A stretch of DNA of 9,664 bases. It comes from Halovenus sp. (lineage in GTDB: Archaea > Halobacteriota > Halobacteria > Halobacteriales > Haloarculaceae). The stretch lies in contig PUNZ01000108.1 of NCBI GenBank assembly GCA_003551945.1, positions 1 to 9,664 on the forward strand. Direction: 5' to 3'. Positions 1 through 4,756 of this stretch are shown here, piece by piece. The position numbers and the translations under genes are program-made. Under the pieces are notes generated by a model. It was given only the letters and a program-made list of their open reading frames with translations. It did no database searches and had not been told where the DNA came from. Numbering within the stretch: the stretch's first letter is position 1; every line of letters begins with the position of its first letter.

Positions 1-1552
1 CAGGCTGTTCGACACGTTCGATGCCAGGGATGCCCGTGACCCCCATCTGCGCTAGTTCCTGCTTGAGTTTCTGTTCGTCCTCGACGTTCTGTGACAGTTC
101 CATTGCCTGTGCGAAGTTCTTGACAAGCCCACAGTTCGGCCCCTCGGGCGTCTCCGACGGACAGATACGACCCCACTGGGTCGCGTGCAAATCCCGTGCC
201 TCGAAGTGTGGCTGTGACCGGCTGAGCGGCGAGCGCAGTCGGCGAAGATGGCTCAATACACCCATGTAATCTGTCCGGTCGACAAGCTGTGACACGCCGG
301 AGCGGCCACCGACCCAGTTCCCCGTCGCAATTGGGTGTTCAAGTCGTTCGGTGAGCACATCGGAACGAACGACGGTCGAAACCGACAACTGCCGGTTTCG
401 CATGTTCGCGCGTTCGAGCTGGTATTTCACATCGCGTGCCAGCTTGTTGAGTGCGGTCCGGAAAAGGTCGCGCATCAAATCGCCCGAGACTTTCAGGCGT
501 TTGTTCGCGTAATGATCTTTGTCGTCTGCATCACGGCGTTCGAGCGCGAGTTCGAAACATGCCTCAGCCATCCGGCAGAGATAGTACGCTTTGTTAATAC
601 GAACATCCTCCTCGTCAACCCCTTCTTCGTGAAGGTGTGGAAGGAGATACCGGTCGATGACGTAGTTTGCACGTTTCAGCTGGTAGTTTTTCCCCTGTCC
701 GGAGGCGACACGCTGGCCGAGCGCTTCAATAGCTTCCTCGGTCGTTTGGACCTCGGCCGCCTCAAGGTTTTCCAGCATGAACTTCACGATTTCTGGGTCT
801 TCGCTCACCCGGTGGACAATCTCCTCGTCGGATTCGAGGCCAAGTGCCCGAACGAGCGTCACGAAGTTGACGCTCCCTGAAACGGATGGGAACGATACTT
901 CGAGGATGCCGTTTCGAGTTCGCTCGGTCAGCACCAGTGCGCGGTAGCCACGACGCTGTGAGAAGGTCTTTGCGACCTGAATCTCGTCGCCGTATTTCGT
1001 GTCCGTCTCCGCGAGGATTTTGTTCGGAGCAAGGTCCTCGCTGGTCATCAAGACGCGCTCGGAACCGTTGACGATGAAGTACCCGCCAGGGTCTGCGGGG
1101 TCTTCGCCGATGTCGATGAGTTCCTCGTCGGTGAAATTCGCAATATTACACTTTTTCGAGCCGACCATGATTGGCATGCGGCCAATTTTTGTTTCGGTCT
1201 GGTCGACGACCCGTTCTTCTTCCTCCTCGCCTCCTTTGATGACGGCCATCTCCATGAAGACGGGAGCCGAGTAAGTGATGTTGCGCAGCCGTGCCTCCTG
1301 TGGGTAGAGCAGTTCCTCACTGCCGTCTGCCTCCCGGACACGTGGGGTAACGACACGGATATCCCCAAGTTCGACGTAGACTGGCTCTTCGCCTTCTTTG
1401 TCGCCGATATCGGTGTCGATGGTTGCCTTCTCGTCGACAACTTCCTGCATGCCGCGTTCGAGGAAGTTGTTGAACGAGCGGAAATGATGGTCTGCGAGGC
1501 GGTCCCGTGAAAAATACTCCCGTGAAATTGTTCGTTTATCCTGTATATCCAT
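1..1552 (-). CDS. rpoB2: DNA-directed RNA polymerase subunit B'' (C-terminal end cut by window edge)
   Basis: This is the N-terminal half of the split archaeal B subunit, equivalent to the first half of bacterial beta or eukaryotic Rpb2. It helps build the lobe, protrusion and fork of RNA polymerase. Reading from the ATG at 1552 gives 517 uninterrupted codons that run off the left edge. Haloarchaeal B'' is roughly 520 residues, so only the last few should be missing. Family stretches are clear: MDIQDKRTISREYFSRDRL at the start, GGYFIVNGSERVL near residue 150, RNRQLSVSTV and GNWVGGRSGVSQLVDRTDYM in the middle to late part, and TQWGRICPSETPEGPNCGL near residue 460, the signature preceding the fork. 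Its ATG overlaps the rpoH stop by one base (TAATG), so the two are probably translationally coupled. The other RNA polymerase genes (B', A', A'') would be expected beyond position 1. Long open frames on the opposite strand here are shadows. Confidence 0.97.
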   Translation of the reverse strand, partial: MDIQDKRTISREYFSRDRLADHHFRSFNNFLERGMQEVVDEKATIDTDIGDKEGEEPVYVELGDIRVVTPRVREADGSEELLYPQEARLRNITYSAPVFMEMAVIKGGEEEEERVVDQTETKIGRMPIMVGSKKCNIANFTDEELIDIGEDPADPGGYFIVNGSERVLMTSEDLAPNKILAETDTKYGDEIQVAKTFSQRRGYRALVLTERTRNGILEVSFPSVSGSVNFVTLVRALGLESDEEIVHRVSEDPEIVKFMLENLEAAEVQTTEEAIEALGQRVASGQGKNYQLKRANYVIDRYLLPHLHEEGVDEEDVRINKAYYLCRMAEACFELALERRDADDKDHYANKRLKVSGDLMRDLFRTALNKLARDVKYQLERANMRNRQLSVSTVVRSDVLTERLEHPIATGNWVGGRSGVSQLVDRTDYMGVLSHLRRLRSPLSRSQPHFEARDLHATQWGRICPSETPEGPNCGLVKNFAQAMELSQNVEDEQKLKQELAQMGVTGIPGIERVEQP

Positions 1553-1779
1553 TATTCCACCACCAGCCGGTATACTATTGCCTGGTCCGTTGTCCGTGAA
1601 TCACGAGTGATTTGGATGACGTCACCGACGGTCGCCTCGTCGGGTAACGCCGGGTCACTCCGTTTGATCTTCGGTAAGTCTGTTTTTCTGATGTTATACT
1701 CCTCCAGCACGTCCTCAAGAGCCTCCTCATCGAGGACGGAATGGTCAGGTACGAGTTCGTGGTTGCTTACGTCTACCAT
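1552..1779 (-). CDS. rpoH: DNA-directed RNA polymerase subunit H (Rpo5)
   Basis: This 75-residue protein is archaeal RNA polymerase subunit H, corresponding to the C-terminal assembly domain of eukaryotic Rpb5. It sits in the jaw of the enzyme near the downstream DNA. The family pattern is visible: NHELVPDHSVLDEEALEDVL at residues 6-25, then a KTDLPKIKRSDPAL stretch, the GDVIQITRDS strand at about 52-61, and a terminal IVYRLVV. The length is normal for haloarchaea. It is the first gene of the minus-strand RNA polymerase operon and its TAA overlaps the rpoB'' ATG by one base. A TATA-like element lies about 60 nt upstream. The protein is rich in Asp and Glu, as expected for a cytoplasm with high salt. 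Confidence 0.97.
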   Translation of the reverse strand: MVDVSNHELVPDHSVLDEEALEDVLEEYNIRKTDLPKIKRSDPALPDEATVGDVIQITRDSRTTDQAIVYRLVVE

Positions 1780-1836
1780 GTGTTGAGTTGTGGGCTAAGA
1801 ACTGTTCGAGATACTACAGTACGTTATCCACGGCGG

Positions 1837-1845
1837 CCATATAAC
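1837..1845 (-). promoter_or_regulatory. Candidate TATA box of the rpoH-rpoB'' operon
   Basis: On the minus strand the sequence reads GTTATATGG with a purine-rich stretch upstream, resembling an archaeal TATA/BRE pair. A start site about 25 nt downstream would fall near 1815 and give a leader of about 35 nt before the rpoH ATG. A second AT-rich site lies about 100 nt further upstream, so this may not be the only promoter. Confidence 0.4.
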
Positions 1846-1858
1846 GCTTACCAAATGT

Positions 1859-1886
1859 CGCCGGGCATAGCTACTCGCCCCCGGCG
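1859..1886. repeat. GC-rich inverted repeat upstream of rpoH
   Basis: CGCCGGG at 1859-1865 is perfectly complementary to CCCGGCG at 1880-1886, with a 14-nt spacer that itself contains a possible GGGC/GCCC extension. It lies just upstream of the proximal rpoH TATA candidate. If transcription starts from the distal candidate (1934-1944), it would instead sit in the transcribed leader. It could be an operator-like site or a leader hairpin; the sequence alone does not decide. Confidence 0.5.
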
Positions 1887-1933
1887 CCCCGGGAGAATGA
1901 GATGAGTCCTCGTACCATAGAATGCGGCACCAA

Positions 1934-1944
1934 GGTATAAAAAG
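1934..1944. promoter_or_regulatory. TATA-like element usable on either strand
   Basis: The sequence GGTATAAAAAG (plus) or CTTTTTATACC (minus) is the strongest TATA-like match between rpoH and the tRNA. On the minus strand it would start a transcript near 1910, with a leader of about 130 nt ahead of rpoH that includes the 1859-1886 hairpin. On the plus strand it would start about 50 nt before the tRNA. Direction cannot be fixed by inspection. Confidence 0.4.
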
Positions 1945-1975
1945 ACTCGCGTCCCTGGCCGATTGCTTTGGAAAG

Positions 1976-1984
1976 CCTTAATAC
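1976..1984 (+). promoter_or_regulatory. Candidate TATA box of tRNA-Asp
   Basis: CCTTAATAC preceded by a GGAAAG purine tract lies about 32-40 nt upstream of the mature tRNA 5' end. That spacing predicts a transcription start near 2005, leaving a short 5' leader for RNase P to remove, the usual arrangement for archaeal tRNA genes. Confidence 0.5.
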
Positions 1985-2015
1985 CCAAACCCGGATACGA
2001 GGTAATGCGAAGCAA

Positions 2016-2088
2016 GCCCGGGTGGTGTAGTGGCCTATCATACGACCCTGTCACGGTCGTGACGCGGGTTCAAATCCCGCCTCGGGCG
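2016..2088 (+). tRNA. tRNA-Asp (anticodon GTC)
   Basis: The 73-nt gene folds as a complete cloverleaf. The acceptor stem pairs GCCCGGG (2016-2022) with CTCGGGC (2081-2087), with one G-T wobble. The anticodon arm is CGACC, loop CTGTCAC, GGTCG, giving anticodon GTC. The T arm is GCGGG, loop TTCAAAT, CCCGC. The discriminator base is G at 2088, as expected for tRNA-Asp, and CCA is not encoded. An oligo-T stretch follows directly. The gene stands on the strand opposite to rpoH, and its 3' end is partially repeated several times over the next 560 nt. Confidence 0.96.
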
Positions 2089-2094
2089 TATTTT
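2089..2094 (+). terminator. Oligo-T stretch after tRNA-Asp
   Basis: TATTTT follows the discriminator base directly, an arrangement typical of archaeal T-rich termination. Equivalent T-rich stretches follow the other tRNA 3'-end copies, at 2228-2232, 2392-2395 and 2653-2659. The terminator therefore appears to have been copied along with the tRNA end. Confidence 0.45.
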
Positions 2095-2154
2095 CCCGAA
2101 CGTAACTCCCCTAGCGAGGCGTTTCATCGCCGAGCGAACGTCACGTTCGGGAAA
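2092..2154. repeat. Inverted repeat, unit 1 downstream hairpin
   Basis: TTTCCCGAACGT (2092-2103) is a perfect 12-bp reverse complement of ACGTTCGGGAAA (2143-2154). The 39-nt interior contains a smaller GGCG/CGCC pairing around TTTCAT. It starts 4 nt after the tRNA-Asp discriminator base. Confidence 0.85.
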
Positions 2155-2163
2155 TCGCTAAAA

Positions 2164-2214
2164 GGGATTTGGACCCTGACAGTCGCGAGCACGTCTGGCT
2201 TCGGTTCAAATCCC
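2164..2214. repeat. T-arm inverted repeat, unit 1
   Basis: GGGATTTGGACC (2164-2175) pairs with GGTTCAAATCCC (2203-2214) at 11 of 12 positions. The right arm is a copy of the tRNA-Asp T loop and stem; the left arm is the same motif in reverse orientation. The interior carries ACAGTCGC and ACGTCTG, which recur in unit 2. Confidence 0.85.
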
Positions 2215-2226
2215 GCCTCGGGCGTA
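2203..2226 (+). repeat. tRNA-Asp 3'-end copy 2
   Basis: 24 nt are identical to 2067-2090: T-stem end, T loop, 3' T stem, 3' acceptor strand, discriminator G and the following TA. There is no 5' tRNA half, so this is a fragment and not a gene. A C-then-T5 run follows. Confidence 0.92.
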
Positions 2227-2228
2227 CT

Positions 2229-2290
2229 TTTTCGACGAACAATCTCAGCGAGCACCGCGCAGCGTGTGCGAGCACAGCATGAGTCGAAAA
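2229..2290. repeat. Inverted repeat, unit 2 downstream hairpin
   Basis: TTTTCGAC (2229-2236) is a perfect reverse complement of GTCGAAAA (2283-2290). It occupies the same place after the tRNA end as the hairpins at 2092-2154 and 2395-2453, but the sequence differs. The interior is rich in GCGAGC/CAGCG-type words. Confidence 0.75.
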
Positions 2291-2301
2291 TACGTAAAGA
2301 A

Positions 2302-2379
2302 GGGATTTGAATACAAACAGTCGCATGCCCGCGCAGGCCGGAGGCCGAGCAGGAACGTCTGTGCACGGGTTCAAATCCC
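2302..2379. repeat. T-arm inverted repeat, unit 2
   Basis: GGGATTTGAA (2302-2311) pairs perfectly with TTCAAATCCC (2370-2379). The interior is longer than in unit 1 but keeps ACAGTCGC on the left and ACGTCTG on the right, and adds a GGCCGGAGGCC mini-palindrome. The right arm is part of tRNA-Asp 3'-end copy 3. Confidence 0.8.
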
Positions 2380-2459
2380 GCCTCGGGCGTATTTTCCCGA
2401 ACGTAACTCCCCTAGCAAGGCGTTTCATCGCCGAGTGAACTCCGCGTTCGGGATATCGC
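2367..2459 (+). repeat. Direct repeat copy 2 (tRNA-Asp 3'-end copy 3 plus downstream block)
   Basis: Partner of 2066-2158. Bases 2367-2416 are identical to 2066-2115, and six substitutions lie in the remaining 43. It contains the third copy of the tRNA-Asp 3' end (2367-2389) followed by TATTTT. The upstream tRNA half is absent. Confidence 0.9.
2395..2453. repeat. Inverted repeat, unit 3 downstream hairpin
   Basis: TCCCGAACG (2395-2403) pairs with CGTTCGGGA (2445-2453), 9 bp, extendable by a T-G wobble. It is the diverged partner of the 12-bp inverted repeat at 2092-2154. Substitutions cluster next to the 3' arm, yet the stem core is intact. Confidence 0.8.
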
Positions 2460-2467
2460 GTAACAGC

Positions 2468-2527
2468 GGAATTTGAACCACACAACGAGCGAGCCATGCG
2501 AGCGAAGTTGTACCGGGTTCAAATTCC
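2468..2527. repeat. T-arm inverted repeat, unit 3 (compensated)
   Basis: GGAATTTGAACC (2468-2479) is a perfect 12-bp reverse complement of GGTTCAAATTCC (2516-2527). Relative to the other units, the third base pair has changed from G-C to A-T in both arms, so pairing was kept. An inner ACAAC/GTTGT pairing (2482-2486 and about 2507-2511) extends the structure. Confidence 0.8.
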
Positions 2528-2539
2528 GGGCGGTGCACT

Positions 2540-2578
2540 CCCTGCGGTCGGTTACCACCCGACTTCTCACTCGCAGGG
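2540..2578. repeat. Two-tier inverted repeat
   Basis: CCCTGCG (2540-2546) pairs with CGCAGGG (2572-2578). Directly inside it, GTCGG (2547-2551) pairs with CCGAC (2559-2563) around a TTACCAC loop. The stems would stack with an 8-nt bulge on the 3' side. Confidence 0.75.
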
Positions 2579-2591
2579 CTCGTGAGAATCC

Positions 2592-2633
2592 CGCGAGACA
2601 GAGTCTCGCGTAGCTCGCAAACCACAGGTTTGC
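2592..2633. repeat. Pair of short palindromes with 3-nt loops
   Basis: CGCGAGAC-AGA-GTCTCGCG (2592-2610) and GCAAACC-ACA-GGTTTGC (2617-2633) are perfect hairpins, 8 and 7 bp, separated by six bases. Words of this kind are, to my recollection, scattered through many haloarchaeal genomes as intergenic repeats. Confidence 0.8.
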
Positions 2634-2751
2634 TCACTCCCGCCTCGGGCGCTTTCTTTGATTCCAACTACGCGGAGGTTCATCACTGCGTACACTCTAG
2701 AATCACTGGGCTACCTACCGGGAGAAGAACACACAGAGTTACAGCACCAAG

Positions 2752-3156
2752 TCACCCAACCGGCTTACCGTCCTCAGTTCGGGGCGCAATCTGGTCAATA
2801 AATTCCTCGACGGAGGGTTCACTAACCGTCACGTATACCGCAATATCACCAAGCTCACCGGGCTCGTCAACGTTGAAATTCACAACGGCTTCGAAGGCAG
2901 CCTGCTTTTTGATGCGAAATGAAAACGAGTCGCCCTGTTTCGTCTCGAAAAAGACTCCACGCGCTGTATCGAGAATGGCCTGTCGGTGAAGCAACTCCGA
3001 AAAGTGCTCAAAGTCGTGGACGGTCGCCGTCAGTTCGCCGTGGCGATACTCCGGCGAAGCGGTTGGAAAAATGTTTTCCATCGCATCCGAGACGCGGTCA
3101 GTTACTTCCGTATCGTACACCGGCGCAGTGAGTTCGGCATCAATCGAGTATATCAT
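2752..3156 (-). CDS. UPF0201 family protein (predicted RNA-binding)
   Basis: The 134-residue product matches the archaeal UPF0201 family (COG1325-type), which has been predicted to bind RNA or associate with the exosome; its function is not settled. Visible family features are an N-terminal beta strand IDAELTAPVYDTE, the VSDAMENIFP helix (about residues 22-31), a central HDFEHFSELLHRQAILDTAR helix (about 46-65), and the SFSFRIKKQAAFEAVVNF strand-helix segment that follows. The C-terminus is acidic and ends in PRTEDGKPVG. It lies 21 nt downstream of the UPF0200 gene on the same strand, and in some archaea the two families are fused, which supports a joint role. No Shine-Dalgarno sequence is obvious before the ATG, so translation may follow from the upstream gene. 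Confidence 0.85.
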   Translation of the reverse strand: MIYSIDAELTAPVYDTEVTDRVSDAMENIFPTASPEYRHGELTATVHDFEHFSELLHRQAILDTARGVFFETKQGDSFSFRIKKQAAFEAVVNFNVDEPGELGDIAVYVTVSEPSVEEFIDQIAPRTEDGKPVG

Positions 3157-3177
3157 GGCTGAAAGGCGTGAGAGTGC

Positions 3178-3744
3178 TCAGTTTTGTTCAGGAGGGATGG
3201 TATCGGTGGTCAGGAGCGCTCGAATCTCCTCACGGAACGACTCCAGGGTGCTGGTATTTTCGATGGTTCGGTCGGCGTGGTCGATAGCGACCCCCATGCC
3301 AAACGCAAGTTCCCGCTCGTCGCGTTCGGTCAGCGACTCACCACCGTCGTCTACTCCGGCATCGCGTCCGCGAAGGTCAAGCCGCTCGGCACGGAGTTCA
3401 AACGGTGCGTGAATGCTGACAAGCGTAAACGACTCGCCAAATGCTGACTCAAACGTTTCAACTTCGACATCCGAACGGATACCATCCACGACGACTGTCT
3501 CATTGTCGTCGAGTGCATCACGAATCATCGGGAGGGACCGCTCGGCAATCGCTGCTGGGCCGTTTTCCTCGCGGAGGGCTTTAGCAACAGCCCCGTGTTC
3601 GGTTGCAGGGTCAAGTTCCCTGTCACGGCACTCCGCGCGGATGACATCGCCCATCGTCACCACAGGGATATCGAGTTCACGAGCCACCGCAGCGGCTTCG
3701 CTTTTGCCGCTTCCGGGAAGACCGACGATACCGATAACGTTCAT
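3178..3744 (-). CDS. UPF0200 family P-loop protein, nucleotide/dephospho-CoA kinase-like
   Basis: This 188-residue cytosolic protein has a Walker A loop, GLPGSGKS, at residues 8-15, followed by VTMGDVIRAECRDREL and a VVVDGIRSDVEVETF segment. These are the P-loop, substrate-lid and DGIR features of the UPF0200 family of small nucleotide kinase-like NTPases; the exact substrate is unknown. I chose the ATG at 3744 over the in-frame TTG at 3771. The P-loop then starts at the usual residue 8, and a TATA-like CTTATTGG about 25-30 nt upstream predicts a nearly leaderless transcript starting at or beside this ATG. The TTG would lie inside that TATA element. It is first in a two-gene unit with the UPF0201 gene and divergent from the UbiA gene. 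Confidence 0.88.
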   Translation of the reverse strand: MNVIGIVGLPGSGKSEAAAVARELDIPVVTMGDVIRAECRDRELDPATEHGAVAKALREENGPAAIAERSLPMIRDALDDNETVVVDGIRSDVEVETFESAFGESFTLVSIHAPFELRAERLDLRGRDAGVDDGGESLTERDERELAFGMGVAIDHADRTIENTSTLESFREEIRALLTTDTIPPEQN

Positions 3745-3767
3745 CGACCGTTGCTTTGCCGACCCGG

Positions 3768-3776
3768 CCAATAAGC
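3768..3776 (-). promoter_or_regulatory. Candidate TATA box of the UPF0200-UPF0201 unit
   Basis: The minus strand reads GTGCTTATTGG across 3768-3778. It sits about 25-30 nt upstream of the ATG at 3744, the spacing expected for a leaderless transcript, which is common in haloarchaea. Confidence 0.45.
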
Positions 3777-3798
3777 ACTGCGTTCGATAGCGACGCCA

Positions 3799-3834
3799 AA
3801 ACAGCCGCGCTGAGCGGTCCGTAACCCGCTGTTT
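3799..3834. repeat. Inverted repeat between divergent promoters
   Basis: AAACAGC (3799-3805) is the perfect reverse complement of GCTGTTT (3828-3834), with a 22-nt spacer. The right arm overlaps the TATA candidate of the UbiA gene, so a protein binding here could affect that promoter. A 7-bp match may be chance. Confidence 0.35.
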
Positions 3835-3840
3835 ATTATT
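3832..3840 (+). promoter_or_regulatory. Candidate TATA box of the UbiA-family gene
   Basis: TTTATTATT lies about 40-46 nt upstream of the ATG at 3878 and predicts a start near 3858-3862. This argues against the in-frame TTG at 3854, which would be at or before the transcript start. Confidence 0.45.
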
Positions 3841-3877
3841 CGCGCACGCCTATTTGTACGCGCGCAATGCACACACG

Positions 3878-4732
3878 ATGACAGTCGACACCGCTGCTAT
3901 ACGAGCTGTATTCTACACGGGGTTACGACTGTTCATCCACTCAAACCTCCTTATTTCGCTGGCGGCAACAGGGACAGCCGTCTCAACGATGGTTCTTGCT
4001 GGGCTCTCGCTCGACCCGCTTGCGCTATTTATCGTCTTTGCCGTAACGCTCTTTGTCTACTCGTTCAACCGGCTTGCTGACCGAGCGGAGGACCAGCGAA
4101 ACCTACCCAAACGAAGCGCGTTTATTGACCGCTACGGAACACAGTTGTTTGTCCTCGGGGCACTCCTCTATCTCCTCGCGATAGGCGTTGCAATCGTCGC
4201 CTCTATCCCCGGAGCACCGGCGATGATAATCCCACTGGCAGTCGCCGTGTTGTATTCGGTTGTGGGCCTCAAACGCATCTTGCTGGTTAAGAATCTGCTT
4301 GTCGGTCTTGCATGGGGCCTGATACCGCTCGGTGTCGGTGTCTACTATGGCGTGCTATGGACAGTCGATATCCTGTTTCTGTTCGCGTTTACCACGGTCA
4401 TGTTGACGATCGCGGCAGTGGTCTTTGACATCAAAGATATCGAAGGCGATAGAGAAGAAGGTGTGCGGACGATTCCGCTGGTTGCCGGCGTCAGAGAAAC
4501 CCGGTTGCTCGCTGCAGGCGCAACAGGAGTCGTTGGCGCAGTTGTTCTGCTTGCTATCATCGCTGGGCCGCTTGGACCGCGGTACGGCGCACTGTTGCCG
4601 TTCACTGCCTATGTCTTCAGTTACAGTCTAGTGGCAACCGAAGACCGGACCGTCCTGTTTTATGGAGGGGTTATCGACAGCGAACACATCTTCCTTGCAG
4701 TACTGTTGCTCCTGAGTGAATACGGCATGTAA
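3878..4732 (+). CDS. UbiA-family membrane prenyltransferase
   Basis: The 284-residue protein is a polytopic membrane enzyme of the UbiA superfamily, which transfers a polyprenyl chain from its diphosphate to a lipid, quinone, carotenoid or glyceryl acceptor. Both Mg-diphosphate-binding motifs are intact: N64-R-L-A-D68-R-A-E-D72 and D184-I-K-D187-I-E-G-D191-R. About eight to nine hydrophobic segments follow one another (for example residues 22-42, 47-63, 88-110, 116-130, 138-158, 164-183, 208-230 and 237-252). In haloarchaea this fold includes lycopene elongase, digeranylgeranylglyceryl phosphate synthase and menaquinone enzymes; I cannot choose among them. The ATG at 3878 fits the promoter better than a TTG eight codons upstream. 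It is divergent from UPF0200 and convergent with arlJ, with only 24 nt between their stop codons. Confidence 0.88.
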   Translation: MTVDTAAIRAVFYTGLRLFIHSNLLISLAATGTAVSTMVLAGLSLDPLALFIVFAVTLFVYSFNRLADRAEDQRNLPKRSAFIDRYGTQLFVLGALLYLLAIGVAIVASIPGAPAMIIPLAVAVLYSVVGLKRILLVKNLLVGLAWGLIPLGVGVYYGVLWTVDILFLFAFTTVMLTIAAVVFDIKDIEGDREEGVRTIPLVAGVRETRLLAAGATGVVGAVVLLAIIAGPLGPRYGALLPFTAYVFSYSLVATEDRTVLFYGGVIDSEHIFLAVLLLLSEYGM

Positions 4733-4756
4733 ATTGGAAACGATGAGAGAGGCCCC

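Larger units (their letters stand above)
2066..2158 (+). repeat. Direct repeat copy 1 (tRNA-Asp T arm plus downstream block)
   Basis: This block matches 2367-2459 at an offset of 301 nt. The first 50 bases are identical, and 87 of 93 are identical overall by my alignment. It begins inside the tRNA-Asp T stem, runs through the tRNA end and oligo-T, and continues through a hairpin-forming segment. It records either a duplication of about 301 bp or two independent arrivals of the same element end. Confidence 0.9.
2515..2651 (+). repeat. Split tRNA-Asp 3'-end copy 4 with hairpin-rich insert
   Basis: GGGTTCAAAT at 2515-2524 matches the T-stem end and T loop of tRNA-Asp. The rest of the tRNA end, CCCGCCTCGGGCG, appears only at 2639-2651 and is followed by the T-rich CTTTCTTT. 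The 114 nt between (2525-2638) look like an insertion near the T-loop/T-stem boundary. Alternatively, 2515-2537 is the end of a different tRNA-like fragment and 2639-2651 is a separate short copy. Confidence 0.6.

Noticed and set aside
335..1440. Long open frames opposite or out of frame with rpoB''
   Set aside because: They are shadows of the rpoB'' reading frame, which matches the family throughout.
1890..1930. Hammerhead-like core suggested by a GATGAG word near CGTACCATAGAA
   Set aside because: The conserved CTGANGA and GAAA core elements and the three stems are not present.
1848..2054. Minus-strand 68-codon frame covering the tRNA-Asp 5' part
   Set aside because: It overlaps the tRNA and promoter region and shows no recognisable protein features.
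2515..2537. A second tRNA gene ending here (T-arm-like CCGGGTTCAAAT followed by an acceptor-like strand)
   Set aside because: No complementary 5' acceptor strand, D arm or anticodon arm is found upstream at the right distance; it is at most a fragment.
2066..2651. CRISPR array
   Set aside because: The repeats are tRNA-derived, unevenly spaced (136, 165 and about 148 nt), with related and not unique intervening sequence, and no cas gene is present.
2124..2667. Open frames on both strands across the tRNA-tail repeats, including minus-strand frames at 2141-2497 and 2425-2667
   Set aside because: They are translations of palindromic repeat words and tRNA fragments, with repetitive Arg/Ser/Pro-rich sequence, no domain and no consistent start signals.
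3745..3771. TTG start for the UPF0200 protein at 3771
   Set aside because: It falls within the probable TATA element, and the family P-loop begins properly from the ATG at 3744.
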